From JADZAI01 sp047602465 (GTDB lineage Bacteria > Pseudomonadota > Alphaproteobacteria > Micropepsales > Micropepsaceae): DNA of 64,000 bases. The notes below the pieces were generated by a model. The model did not search any database and was not told where the DNA came from. It saw only the letters and a program-made list of their open reading frames with translations. Location of the stretch: positions 2,232,001 through 2,296,000 of the forward strand of contig JASGHF010000001.1 in assembly GCA_047602465.1 (NCBI GenBank), read 5' to 3'. This document shows positions 27,130 to 37,806 of the stretch, piece after piece; the first letter of the stretch is position 1, and each line of letters starts with the position of its first letter. Both the position numbers and the translations under genes were made by a program.

Positions 27130-30100
27130 TGGACTTTTTTCCTGTACTAAAGAACGTCACGTCCGTAAACGGCGCGCCTGTCATCCAGCGAGCTTTTGTC
27201 CCCAAAAACTTGTTCGCTAAGAAATCATATCCGATTATCGAAGTCCGCGGCTTGGCCGATCATGTGCAGGCCGTTGAGCGATTTCTCGACTATTATGCAT
27301 TTCGCGCGCCGGGCGTAGCGGAGGCATTAAGGCATTATGCCGCCCCGAGTGGGTCGAGTATGCCTATGAGAATTGGTATAATATTTGAGTACGATGTTGA
27401 CAGCACAGGGCAGTTGCGAGCGGAGGATCGAGATATATATTTGAGTGGAAGTGGGGAGTGGGTATTTGGGAATTTAACATCAGAGGCAAGGGGATATGTC
27501 GCCCTTCAGTACGCAGAGCGTACTGCTGAAGGGAAGGTAATGCGATCATTAGACGGTATGTATGATGTAGTGATTGTAATCGATAGCCGAGGCAATACAT
27601 TACTTATTGATTCTGGGGGTTTTCCGGATTTTGCCGGAGTAAATTTCGGCGCTCTTATTAAGAGCTTGGTTCATGAACTCGGAAGCCACCCTCCTAATGT
27701 CCGCTCTGAGCACAATGGCCTGGCGATTTTGGATCGAGCTTACTGGTCTGACGTTCGCGACAGCTGGGCGCTGGGTAGAAAGGTAATAACCACCGTCAAC
27801 GGTGTTGAAATAGAGTTGGCGCCGTTTAATCTGAACCTCGGTGTTCCGCCGCTTCCGATATTTGGTCCGTTGGCAGTTCTTAGCAAGGCTGTATACTATG
27901 CTATATATGGGTTGGCACTGATTGAGGAAGAGCATGGACTTTTTCAGTCTGCGTCGCCGGGCGTTGGTATACTGCCGCTAGATGAAAATTATTCAAATAT
28001 CTCTATCGATCTTTCGGCTATTGACTGGCAGTGGATGCTGCCCCGCGTGGGCGACGCATTTGGTTCGGCGGTCGGGCGTGTGCTGTTCAAGGGGGATGTA
28101 GCTGCGGAAATTATAGGCGGAAGCGTGCTCGCCGAGATTGGGTTAAGGCTGGGGCAGTTGATTGCGTCGTCAGGTTCCAGTGCCGATCTAGGCGAGAGCA
28201 TTTCATCGATTGTGGATGGCGCGTTTGATGAGTTCGGTGCTGCGCTGGCCCTTAGAGTGCGTAATGAGGCGATTGGCACAGCTAGCTCTATTTTGTTTGC
28301 GGAGCTGGGCGAATTGCTGGGCTTGGACGGTTTTGGTGAGGAGCTGTTCGGGGTGGTTGGCAGCACCGTCTTGTCCAAGACGGTCACCAAGATTCTTGAT
28401 AATGTTGTCGATCCTGCCAAGCAAATCTTCTCGGGCTTCGATTCAGACAGCTTCTGGGGTGAGGGCGGGCCTGGATCGGCATCCGCTCTTGGTAGCGCCG
28501 TTGGGGCGTTCTTAGGGGCAAAGCTGGGAGGTCTAATTGTTCGCCCACAAACTCAAGCAGCTATTGTGCTGTCGCAGCTTGGCTCGACAATTGGCGGCAC
28601 AATAACGGGTAGTTTAAGCTCTGGTGCCATAGGGACTTGGGCTACGGGCATTGGTAGCAAGGTCGCTGGATTTTTTGGGGCTTCAGGCTGGGCCAATACC
28701 TTCATCGCCGGTCTGGTATCGACTGGCATAGGTGCGTTGATAGGGTTTGTGCTAGGCGCATTAATCGGAAATCTTTTCGGCAAGAAGAAGCCCAGAGTCC
28801 CAAGCGCCTCCGCAGAAACAGTTCTGAATATTCCCGCGGGGGAATATCAGCTAGGTGCCGTCACGCAGCAGAACGGGGGCAATGTCGCCCTTGTGAAATC
28901 TATGGCTGAAAGCGCGCGAGATACATTGAATGGCATTCTTGCGTACGCGAATAATGGTGATGCATCCCTTCGATTGGCAAACTCGGCAATTCCTGCCCAG
29001 ATTTATGGTCACTCAGGAAATCAAGTTTATGCTAAGATCAACGGGATCAAGACTAATTTCGTAAGTGCCGACGAGGCTGTGCAGTATGGTATCCTGCAGT
29101 CTCTGCAGGCAGCGCAGGTTGTTGGCGGTAATATTTATGTAAAGCGAGTGCTTCATCGAAATTCTCAAACGGATATTGCGGCACTGTTGGGTGATATTCA
29201 GGTTGCATCGGACTATTCCGCTTATCAACTCGACAGACAGTCGATCAACAGCCTGATTGCGTCGAATCCCGATGCACAATTCACGGCCGCGTGGGCGGTG
29301 ACGTTTCAGCGGGCTGTGGAACTAGGCTTGAATCGTACCGCAGTGTCGGATTTTTTCGGCGGTTTCGGCGGGTTTGTCGACTCGCTCCAATATTTTCAAA
29401 CAGGCTTCAATCCGGAAGATGCATCATTCCGCCTAGTTGGGGCAGATCTCGAGACGGTGCGGGATCTGAACCGAAATGGCCTGGCCGAAGCAGCTGAGGA
29501 AGCGGTTTTTGTTTCCAAGAATTTCGCGGCCGATGGCGGTTATGTCGTTCGAGCGACAAATAGTTTTGGCGTGACGAATGATTTCATAGATCGCCGAGAT
29601 GCGACGGCGGCGCTTAGCCTTTTCAGTCTCGATGGCAATGATGTCATTCTCGGCGGGCAGTTCGACGATAGCCTCAATGGTCAGGCTGGTTACGACTGGG
29701 TCGACGGTGGCGCCGGCAATGACACGATCTCAGGCGGCGCCGGCAATGACACGCTGCTTGGCCGCGCTGGAGACGACATCCTGCACGGTGACGATGGCGA
29801 CGATCGCCTGTATGGCGGCGCCGGTAATGATCAGCTTTATGGCGGCGTCGGCAATGATCTACTCGACGCTGGTGAAGGATCGAACCAGGCGTTCGGCGGC
29901 GACGGCGATGATGTCATTGTAGCGGGTCGTGGCAGCGTCACTGCTGATGGCGGCAATGGCTCTGACACGGTCGATTACCGCGATGCGGCGAGCGCCGGCT
30001 CGTGGGATTTTGGTTGGTGGGCGACAGCGTCCGCCGGCGTTTATGTAAATCTGGGCGACGGCAACGCTCTGGGGGCTGCAGCGGATGACACTTGGATTTC

Positions 30101-32297
30101 CATTGAGAATGCATCTGGGTCAGCGTTCGACGATCTGCTGATTGGTGGCGCTGGTTCTAACCGCCTCTTCGGCGGAGCAGGCAATGACTATCTGGTCTCC
30201 CGTGGCGCTGGCGCCGGGGATATTCTGGAGGGCGGTCGTGGTGCCGACATCCTCGTCGGCGAAACTAATGACGATATGGTGTCGTACCGTTCGTCACTTG
30301 CGGGTGTTTGGGTCGATCTCTCAACTGGAGAGGCTTTTGGCGGGGACGCTGAGGGCGATGAGATTCGCGCCCACTTGACGTTTGAGCATGTAGAGGGATC
30401 AGCCTTTGGCGACGTGCTCAAAGGCAATACTATTGCCAATAAACTGATTGGCGGACGCGGTGACGATTGGTTTATCGCAACGGCAGGTGCCGATCAATTT
30501 ATCGGCGGCGATGGGGCAGATACCGTCGATTACTCTGAGTATTCTCAAGCTGTTTTTGTAAACCTCGCGAGCGGGACAGGTGCGTGGGCTGCCGCAGGGC
30601 ATACCTACAGCTCCATCGAGCAGGTGATCGGTTCAGACTACAATGACGAGCTATACGGCACGACCGGCGACGACATTCTGATCGGCGGCAAAGGCAATGA
30701 CCGTCTTTCGAATTGGGGAGCTAGCGCACCGAATCCCGGTTCAGACACCTATGTCATCCGCCCCGGCGACGGCAATGACTACATCGTCGACAATGGCGGT
30801 ACGGGCGACCGACTCGCGCTTGATGACACCAGCTATGCCAACGTCCACTTTTTCGTCACACATGACGGCGGCCAGATCAGCCTTGGTTTCCAGAATCGGA
30901 CGACGGGCGAGCAGGCCTTGGTCAATGCCGCTATGCACGCAACACACTGGCAGGCGCATCGGGTCGAGTATCTGGATGTCGGCGGATCCGGCGATCTGGA
31001 CCTCTCCGAGATTCGCGCTGTAACCGGCGGCGGGACGGTTGGCGCCAACACGCTCTACGGCGCCAATAATCAGTCCGACCTGGTTCAGGGTTATGAGGGC
31101 AACGACACGCTTTATGGCCATGCGGCCGGTGGCTCCGAGCAGGCCGGAAACATTCTTATCGGTGGGCGTGGTAACGATCTGCTCTTCGCCTCGTCGGGCG
31201 ACGACCAGTATGTGTTCGAGCGGGGCGATGGCTTCGATACCATCACTGATAAAGGCGGCATCGATCGGATTATCTTCGGCCCGAACGTCGCTGCCGAAGA
31301 CGTTATCTACCAGATTGTCAATCGGGACCTCTATATCGGCATTCGAGATCTGGCCAATACGGCGCTCAGCGCCAGCCAAGTCGCCGACAGAATACGCATC
31401 ATCGACGGCGGCACGATCTTCCGCGACATTTATATGAATATCGAGACCCATAACACCATCGAGCATATCACGGTGGCCGGGGCAGAGATCGATGTTCGTA
31501 AGCTCGGTATCGAATGGCACATCGAAGATGTGGGCAGTTGGAACCCGTATGTTCCCATCGTGCTCGATCTTGGCGGCGATGGAGCAGATCTCATCTCGGT
31601 CGACGACTCGGAGGTCGTATTCGCCGCGGACAATGGCGCGCCCTATCTGCGAATGGGTTGGGTGTCAGGAGACGATGGCATTCTGGCGCTCGACCGGAAC
31701 GGCGACGGCCAGATCACGCGAGGCTCTGAGATCTCGTTTGTCGGTGACCTTGAGGGTGCCCAGACGGATCTGGAGGGTCTAGCCGCCTATGACACCAATG
31801 GCGACGGCATCCTCAGCGCCGATGATGAGCGCTGGGGGGACTTCCGAGTTTGGCGTGACATCAATCAAAACGGCGTGGGTGCCGGCAAAGAGCTGATGAC
31901 GCTTGCCGAGGCTGGCATCGCGTCGATCAGCCTTCAGATCACCAAGACAGGCTTCAGCCCTGGCGAAGCGATCGACAACGTCATCACCGGTAGTTCCGCC
32001 TTTACATGGGCGGATGGCTCTGTCGGCACCGCTTACGACGTGGCTCTGTATCGCAAGCTTGCCCACATCAAGGGAACCGCGACCGGCGGCGTTCGGCCTG
32101 AGTGGCTGATGGCGAGCGAGGACGGCGAGTTTGGGCGCGTGGAGCGCGGCGATGGGGTGCGTGCCTCGGTCGATCGGATTGATGTCGGCATAGGCGATGA
32201 AGCGCCTGAGCAGGATTCTGAGATTTGTCCAGGGTGGCGCGAGCGAGGGGACCGTCGATCTGCCCCCGGTCATCCGCAAGATCACGACGTCGGCTGA
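27129..32297 (+). CDS. Giant RTX protein, type I secretion substrate
   Basis: 1722 aa. Residues 1-290: unrecognised domain, no signal peptide. About 300-560: alanine/glycine-zipper hydrophobic stretches (GTITGSLSSGAIGTW; GIGALIGFVLGALIGNLFGKKK) suited to membrane insertion. About 830-1130: RTX nonapeptides of the form GGxGNDxLxG (first GGAGNDTISG near 29710), separated by beta-rich inserts. About 1475-1610: a region starting LDLGGDGADL with EF-hand-like loops DRNGDGQIT and DTNGDGILS. Low GC in the first half suggests acquisition. With exporter, adaptor and an HlyC-type acyltransferase nearby, a secreted, calcium-folded, acylated toxin-like protein is likely. The last ~33 codons overlap the next frame, which repeats the C-terminal domain. 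Confidence 0.88.
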   Translation: MDFFPVLKNVTSVNGAPVIQRAFVPKNLFAKKSYPIIEVRGLADHVQAVERFLDYYAFRAPGVAEALRHYAAPSGSSMPMRIGIIFEYDVDSTGQLRAEDRDIYLSGSGEWVFGNLTSEARGYVALQYAERTAEGKVMRSLDGMYDVVIVIDSRGNTLLIDSGGFPDFAGVNFGALIKSLVHELGSHPPNVRSEHNGLAILDRAYWSDVRDSWALGRKVITTVNGVEIELAPFNLNLGVPPLPIFGPLAVLSKAVYYAIYGLALIEEEHGLFQSASPGVGILPLDENYSNISIDLSAIDWQWMLPRVGDAFGSAVGRVLFKGDVAAEIIGGSVLAEIGLRLGQLIASSGSSADLGESISSIVDGAFDEFGAALALRVRNEAIGTASSILFAELGELLGLDGFGEELFGVVGSTVLSKTVTKILDNVVDPAKQIFSGFDSDSFWGEGGPGSASALGSAVGAFLGAKLGGLIVRPQTQAAIVLSQLGSTIGGTITGSLSSGAIGTWATGIGSKVAGFFGASGWANTFIAGLVSTGIGALIGFVLGALIGNLFGKKKPRVPSASAETVLNIPAGEYQLGAVTQQNGGNVALVKSMAESARDTLNGILAYANNGDASLRLANSAIPAQIYGHSGNQVYAKINGIKTNFVSADEAVQYGILQSLQAAQVVGGNIYVKRVLHRNSQTDIAALLGDIQVASDYSAYQLDRQSINSLIASNPDAQFTAAWAVTFQRAVELGLNRTAVSDFFGGFGGFVDSLQYFQTGFNPEDASFRLVGADLETVRDLNRNGLAEAAEEAVFVSKNFAADGGYVVRATNSFGVTNDFIDRRDATAALSLFSLDGNDVILGGQFDDSLNGQAGYDWVDGGAGNDTISGGAGNDTLLGRAGDDILHGDDGDDRLYGGAGNDQLYGGVGNDLLDAGEGSNQAFGGDGDDVIVAGRGSVTADGGNGSDTVDYRDAASAGSWDFGWWATASAGVYVNLGDGNALGAAADDTWISIENASGSAFDDLLIGGAGSNRLFGGAGNDYLVSRGAGAGDILEGGRGADILVGETNDDMVSYRSSLAGVWVDLSTGEAFGGDAEGDEIRAHLTFEHVEGSAFGDVLKGNTIANKLIGGRGDDWFIATAGADQFIGGDGADTVDYSEYSQAVFVNLASGTGAWAAAGHTYSSIEQVIGSDYNDELYGTTGDDILIGGKGNDRLSNWGASAPNPGSDTYVIRPGDGNDYIVDNGGTGDRLALDDTSYANVHFFVTHDGGQISLGFQNRTTGEQALVNAAMHATHWQAHRVEYLDVGGSGDLDLSEIRAVTGGGTVGANTLYGANNQSDLVQGYEGNDTLYGHAAGGSEQAGNILIGGRGNDLLFASSGDDQYVFERGDGFDTITDKGGIDRIIFGPNVAAEDVIYQIVNRDLYIGIRDLANTALSASQVADRIRIIDGGTIFRDIYMNIETHNTIEHITVAGAEIDVRKLGIEWHIEDVGSWNPYVPIVLDLGGDGADLISVDDSEVVFAADNGAPYLRMGWVSGDDGILALDRNGDGQITRGSEISFVGDLEGAQTDLEGLAAYDTNGDGILSADDERWGDFRVWRDINQNGVGAGKELMTLAEAGIASISLQITKTGFSPGEAIDNVITGSSAFTWADGSVGTAYDVALYRKLAHIKGTATGGVRPEWLMASEDGEFGRVERGDGVRASVDRIDVGIGDEAPEQDSEICPGWRERGDRRSAPGHPQDHDVG

Positions 32298-33564
32298 GAT
32301 CCTCGAGGCGCTTGAGCAGGCATATGCCCAAGGCGGCGTCGATCCGTCTGCGGGCCATGCTGCGCCGATCATTATCGACTTGGGGGGGGACGGCGTCACA
32401 TTGGTGGATCCGGGCTCGTCCGCCATCTCTCTCGACCTGAACGGCGACGGGTTTAAGGATCGGCTGGGTTGGGCTGGCGCCGGAGAAGGCATTCTCGCGC
32501 TCGACCGAGACGGCGATGGGCGAGTCTCCCTGTTGTCGGAGATATCCTTCCTCGGTGACGTGGAAGGAGCAACAACCGACCTTCAAGGCCTTGCTGCCTT
32601 TGATAGCGATGGCGACGGCGCGTTGACGGCGGCTGATGAACGGTTCGGGGAGTTCCTGATCTGGCACGACGCCAATCAGGACGGCGTCAGTCAGATCGAG
32701 GAACTGCGGACGCTGTCTGAAGCCGGTGTCGCGTCGATCGGTCTGGCTGGAACGCCGACCGGGCAAGTTGTCGATGGCCGCCCCGTCAATGTGATCATCA
32801 ACACGACTGCCGTCACGATGACTGACGGGCGCACATTGACGGCCGCAGATACAGCTTTGGGCTCCATATCTGGTCTGGAGCTTATCAGGCGCGATCTGGA
32901 AGCGAGCGCAGCAGTAGGCCGCACCGCCATAGAGAACCTGGGTCACACGCTGATCGCAAACAATGCTGTGTGGAATCAGACCGCTCAGGCTCGGCGTGAG
33001 CAGATGCGGGAGACGACCTTGGGAAACGGTACTCCGTGGCAGGCCGCGCCGATCGGCCGGGAGGACTTACTGAACGTGCAGGGCGATGAACCATCGTCAC
33101 GTACTCGTTCGCTCGATGTCCTTGCATCTCGTTGGGGCGATGTAACTGAAGAGAGGCTGCCGCTCGCCGCGGAAAGCGTGATGGATGGCTCACTAAGCGA
33201 GCCGCTTGATTCCGAGAGCGTTCTTCAAACTGCCTCGTCTCTGACCTCAGGCTTTGATGCGACAGCCGCCGCATCCCGGCTACGGCGCGGCCATACTCGG
33301 CAGTCATCTGCGTTGGGTAAGTGGACGCCGTGGCTCGATGCCAATGCACCGGCAAGTCGCCGAACACGGACGGGAACGGCTGACGATGCGGTGACGGCCG
33401 CCGCGCAAGCCGGTCTTGTTCAGGCGATAGCTGCATTCCGAGGCGGCGCCCGAATGCATTCTATCCGGGCCGGTGCGGCGAACGGGCAATCTATCGATCG
33501 TGTGGATCTTCTCGTCGCATCTATGGGTGAACGGTCTGCCTTAAGGGGCTATCGTGCCGTTTGA
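32197..33564 (+). CDS. RTX protein C-terminal continuation (separate frame)
   Basis: 455 codons in the frame +1 to the preceding gene. Residues of about 50-190 duplicate that gene's end: IIDLGGDGVTLVDPG, LDRDGDGRVSLLSEISFLGD and DSDGDGALTAADERFGEFLIWHD. The rest resembles the low-complexity tail that carries uncleaved type I secretion signals. A TAG at 32191-32193 stops the frame just upstream of ATG 32197, and I see no good ribosome site. Either a one-base frameshift near 32200-32290 split one protein of about 2150 aa, or this is a separately translated second substrate. The duplicated domain and missing ribosome site favour the first. Confidence 0.7.
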   Translation: MKRLSRILRFVQGGASEGTVDLPPVIRKITTSAEILEALEQAYAQGGVDPSAGHAAPIIIDLGGDGVTLVDPGSSAISLDLNGDGFKDRLGWAGAGEGILALDRDGDGRVSLLSEISFLGDVEGATTDLQGLAAFDSDGDGALTAADERFGEFLIWHDANQDGVSQIEELRTLSEAGVASIGLAGTPTGQVVDGRPVNVIINTTAVTMTDGRTLTAADTALGSISGLELIRRDLEASAAVGRTAIENLGHTLIANNAVWNQTAQARREQMRETTLGNGTPWQAAPIGREDLLNVQGDEPSSRTRSLDVLASRWGDVTEERLPLAAESVMDGSLSEPLDSESVLQTASSLTSGFDATAAASRLRRGHTRQSSALGKWTPWLDANAPASRRTRTGTADDAVTAAAQAGLVQAIAAFRGGARMHSIRAGAANGQSIDRVDLLVASMGERSALRGYRAV

Positions 33565-33598
33565 TGGCTCCAATTTTTTTGTCTCTCCGAAGTTCGCA

Positions 33599-34060
33599 AT
33601 GACAGATAGCACCCTGACGCCCGGGCCGACGCATCAGCCCGGGCAACCCAAGACCGTCGCGCAGATGCTTGGCGAGATCGTGTGGCTGTTGTCGCAATCG
33701 CCGATCCACAAGCAACTTTTCATTGGCGATCTGGAATGGTTTTGCATGCCGCCAATCCTTCTGGAGCAGTACCGCCTGTTCTACGGCCCGAATGCGCCCG
33801 CGGCGGTCGCGCTATGGGCGCGCGTATCCCCTGAAACCGACGCGCGCCTGACGGCCGGCGCGCCGCGCTTGCGGCCCGATGAGTGGCAGTCTGGCGACAC
33901 CTATTGGCTGGTCGAGTTGATTGCGCCTTTTGGCGGCCATGAAGAAATCCTCAAGGACCTGCAGTCTTCGATCTTCGCCGGCAAGCGCTTCAAATTCCAC
34001 CAACTCGGGCCTGATGGGGCGCGTAAAGTCGTCGAGCTCGGTGGGGCCGCGCCGCACTAA
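33599..34060 (+). CDS. Toxin-activating lysine acyltransferase, HlyC/RtxC family
   Basis: A 153-aa GNAT-like enzyme that transfers a fatty acid from acyl-ACP to lysines of RTX toxins in the cytoplasm before export. Family landmarks: LGEIVWLLSQSPIHKQLFIG with catalytic His37, LLEQYRLFY, and DEWQSGDTYWLVELIAPFGG with the conserved Asp at about residue 100. ATG 33599 gives the normal start; an in-frame GTG at 33554 would add 15 residues. Placed just after the RTX gene, whereas in the classical hly operon the acyltransferase comes first. Its presence predicts acylation of the RTX protein. Confidence 0.9.
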   Translation: MTDSTLTPGPTHQPGQPKTVAQMLGEIVWLLSQSPIHKQLFIGDLEWFCMPPILLEQYRLFYGPNAPAAVALWARVSPETDARLTAGAPRLRPDEWQSGDTYWLVELIAPFGGHEEILKDLQSSIFAGKRFKFHQLGPDGARKVVELGGAAPH

Positions 34061-34150
34061 TCAGGCGAGCGCCTGTTACATGTCCCTGTTGAAACTATTG
34101 TGGATTTTGGTCAGACAAGCGACGCAAAGATCAAACAGGATGAGGGCGCT

Positions 34151-34620
34151 ATGAGCAAAGATACCGTCGCAGTCACCGCAGCATCTGGCGGCGAGCAGTC
34201 GGAGCTCTGGAGTTCGCGACGGGCATCGTCTCAGCCTATGTCGGCCGCAACCAGATCCTGCAGAGCGATCTGCCGGTGCTGATCAAATCCGTCTACGACG
34301 CGCTGGCTGGGCTGTCGCAGCCGTCTGCTGACGTCGAGGCGCCTGCTGCCCTCAAGCCGGCGGTCTCGGTGCGCAAGTCGGTCACCGACGACTACATCAT
34401 CTGTCTTGAAGACGGCGCGAAGCTGAAAATGCTCAAGCGCTATCTGCGCACCCACTACGATATGTCGCCGGACGAGTATCGCGCCAAGTGGGGCCTGCCG
34501 TCGGACTATCCGATGGTCGCACCGAACTACGCCCAGGCCCGCTCGGAAATGGCCAAGCGCATCGGCCTTGGAAAACTCACGCCTGTTTCAGGGCGAGGCC
34601 GCAAGAAGAAAGCGGCCTGA
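34151..34620 (+). pseudogene. MucR/Ros-type transcriptional regulator, frameshifted
   Basis: The first frame from ATG 34151 gives MSKDTVAVTAASGGEQSEL; the remainder continues one frame over as LEFATGIVSAYVGRNQ then LPVLIKSVYDALAGL, the core DDYIICLEDGAKLKMLKRYL and the tail GLPSDYPMVAPNYAQARSEMAK, characteristic of MucR zinc-finger-like regulators. One missing base at about 34205-34207 explains the break. The usual CxxC zinc ligands are only partly present (CLEDG), as in some MucR variants. MucR proteins often control exported and surface functions, so it may have regulated the RTX island. A sequencing error is possible. Confidence 0.8.
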
Positions 34621-35048
34621 TCTTCGGCAGCTTGAGACTTGGTATTTGGCGCGGGCGGCCTTGGTCGCCCGCGAAACTATTTGTGGCTGCGTTCAGGGTG
34701 ATGGAGGCCGGGTAGTGACTGACGGCATGGCGTCGAGATCGCCCGCAAACGGGGAGAGATTTTAGGCCGGCCTGACATTTCTACTTTGCACAGCCTGACA
34801 TCTGTACGTTGCTGCTACAGAGTCGTGGCACATATCAGGCGTTATGGAAAAGATCGTCATCGAAGGCTTGCAATCTTATGGGTCGGCGCTCGATGAACTT
34901 GGTATTTGGCGACAGCGCAGAAAGCCATGATATCTCTTGGCATTGTCACGCCAAAGCGCCTGCGCGCGGCCTGCCTTAAGGCTGTGGGCGAGAATTCGGC
35001 GATCCGATGGGCTGGATGGTCTGGCGGCTCGCAACCTCCGCAATCCGG
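34621..35048. other. Gene-free stretch with repeats between MucR and MerR
   Basis: No convincing gene. It holds an 8-bp GC-rich inverted repeat (34650-34657/34666-34673) that may terminate the MucR transcript although no T-run follows, a 15-bp direct repeat ACTTGGTATTTGGCG at 34637-34651 and 34897-34911, and a pair of IS-end-like repeats at 34771-34811. The mix suggests remnants at the right edge of the RTX island. Confidence 0.5.
34771..34811 (+). repeat. Tandem IS-end-like repeats CCTGACATxTxTACxTTG
   Basis: CCTGACATTTCTACTTTG (34771-34788) and CCTGACATCTGTACGTTG (34794-34811) match at 15 of 18 positions with 5 bases between. Short tandem terminal repeats of this kind are known at the ends of IS21-family elements, but no transposase is nearby, so this may be a relic. 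Confidence 0.35.
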
Positions 35049-35534
35049 TTAGCCAGCCTTGGGAAACCGTCGCCGGTTCACCTTGCCGAGAAGCTTCATG
35101 TCGCCGTCAGCCATCGTCGGCTTCTCGATCTGTTTGCCCAACATCCGTGACAGCACACGCTGCGCGTTCGCCGTGCAGTCGATGTCGTCGGGCTTCGCCT
35201 CGATGTCCTCGATAAGCGCCACGAGCTGCGCCTTGCTTTGTTTGAGCCGCACCTGAAGCGCCTCAATGTCCGTCACCTTCCGGCGAAGCGCCCCGATCAG
35301 CGTGTCGTGCCGCCAGGTCTTGAGATCCGGCGGAAGCAGCGTGCGGATCTCGTCCAGGCTGAACCCGGCCTTTTGCGCAGTCGCGATCAATTCGAGCACC
35401 ATCGCCGCCTCGGGCGGATAGGTCCGGTAGCCGTTCGGCCGCCGGTCGACGGTCTGCAAAAGGCCAGCGCTCTCATAGAAGCGGATGCGCGAGTTGGTCA
35501 GCCCGGTCCGCTTCGCCAGTTCCCCGATATTCAT
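35049..35534 (-). CDS. MerR family transcriptional regulator
   Basis: A 161-aa regulator: winged-helix N-terminus MNIGELAKRTGLTNSRIRFY-ESAGLL, the NGYRTY wing, and a long dimerisation coiled coil (about residues 80-125). No metal- or redox-type Cys cluster, so it probably senses an organic compound. ATG 35534 is at the conserved N-terminus; the frame opens back to 35567. Divergent from the old-yellow-enzyme operon, with a MerR-like promoter between them. Confidence 0.88.
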   Translation of the reverse strand: MNIGELAKRTGLTNSRIRFYESAGLLQTVDRRPNGYRTYPPEAAMVLELIATAQKAGFSLDEIRTLLPPDLKTWRHDTLIGALRRKVTDIEALQVRLKQSKAQLVALIEDIEAKPDDIDCTANAQRVLSRMLGKQIEKPTMADGDMKLLGKVNRRRFPKAG

Positions 35535-35556
35535 CCACGCATCTCCGGAAAAGCTC

Positions 35557-35587
35557 TTGACCATCAACTTAACTTAAAGGTTACGGT
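35557..35587 (+). promoter_or_regulatory. Candidate MerR-type promoter/operator for the OYE operon
   Basis: TTGACC (35557-35562) and TACGGT (35582-35587) are separated by 19 bp, the overlong spacer typical of MerR-activated promoters. The spacer holds an imperfect inverted repeat, AACTTAA-C-TTAAAGGTT. It lies between the divergent MerR and oxidoreductase genes. Confidence 0.4.
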
Positions 35588-35616
35588 TTGCTCAAGTCCG
35601 ATCCTGGAGCGCATTC

Positions 35617-36854
<1,238 letters not shown>

Positions 36855-36855
<1 letters not shown>

Positions 36856-37763
36856 TGGCTGAGGAATTTACAGAGGTCGAATTCGGCGGCCACAAGGTCA
36901 TGGTGCCGAAAGGCGGCTACTATGATCGCTTCCGGTCCAATCCCGATCTCGACGAGGTGGCGAAGGATCCGGCCGCCGGAAACATCGACTTCTTCCGGCG
37001 CATTCCGAAGGTGATGGTCCCGTCGCGGATCGGCCCGACCTGGGCGCCGAACTTCTACTACCGCACCAGCAACGTCCAGGCGCTGATGCTCGCGCCGCTG
37101 AAGAAATTGCGCGCGATGCTGCCGCGAGAGCTGAAGCCGCTGCGGGCGCTGCCGGGCCGTGGGCTTGTGGCGCTCACCTTCTTCTCCTACGCGGTCTGCG
37201 ACAACGATCCCTATAACGAGGTCTCGGTCGCCGTCGTCATCCGCCGGCCCGGTGCGCGCGGGCCGCACGCGCTGGAACTGCTCTCCTCGATGCGGCGGCA
37301 GAGCTTCTTCGCGCATGTGCTGGCGCTTCCGGTGGACACCGAGATCGCCCGCGTGCGCGGCGTTCATGGCTATCAATTGCCGAAATGGCGCACCGGCATC
37401 GATCTCGACATCGTGCCGGGCGGCGTCACGGCCGCCATCGCGGCGACCGACGGCAAGCCGGACGTGACGTTGACCGCGCCGTTGCCGGCGCTGCGCCGGA
37501 TCCCGTCGCAGTCCGGCCTCACGACCAACACCTCGATCGGGCTGGTGGACGGCGAATGGCGTCAGACGCAGTTCGTGACCAACCCGATCGAATTCGCGCG
37601 GATGTCGTTTCCGCGCGACGTGAAACTGTCGCGCGCCGGCGGTCCGATCAGCCAGTTGCTGGATGGGCTCGGGGCGGGAACCATTCTGCGGCTCGATGTC
37701 GTTAAAGAGGCGCAGATGGTCCTGTACCTGCCTCGGCCGTTGCAGACCCTGCCCGCCATATGA
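36855..37763 (+). CDS. Acetoacetate decarboxylase-like protein
   Basis: A 302-aa protein resembling the acetoacetate decarboxylase superfamily: VMVPSRIGPTWAPNFYY, FFSYAVCDNDPYNEVSVAV and the VDTEIARVRGVHGYQLPKW segment follow the family order. The Schiff-base lysine of true decarboxylases could not be placed with certainty, so the activity may differ. Coupled to the old-yellow-enzyme gene. Confidence 0.72.
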
Positions 37764-37806
37764 AGGCGCGATCGCCGGATCGTCGCTCAACAAGGGAGAA
37801 GTCGTC

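Noticed and set aside
27650..27720. HELGSH in the RTX N-terminus as a zinc protease motif
   Set aside because: The second His is one residue too far for HExxH (it is HExxxH), and no downstream zinc ligand pattern was seen.
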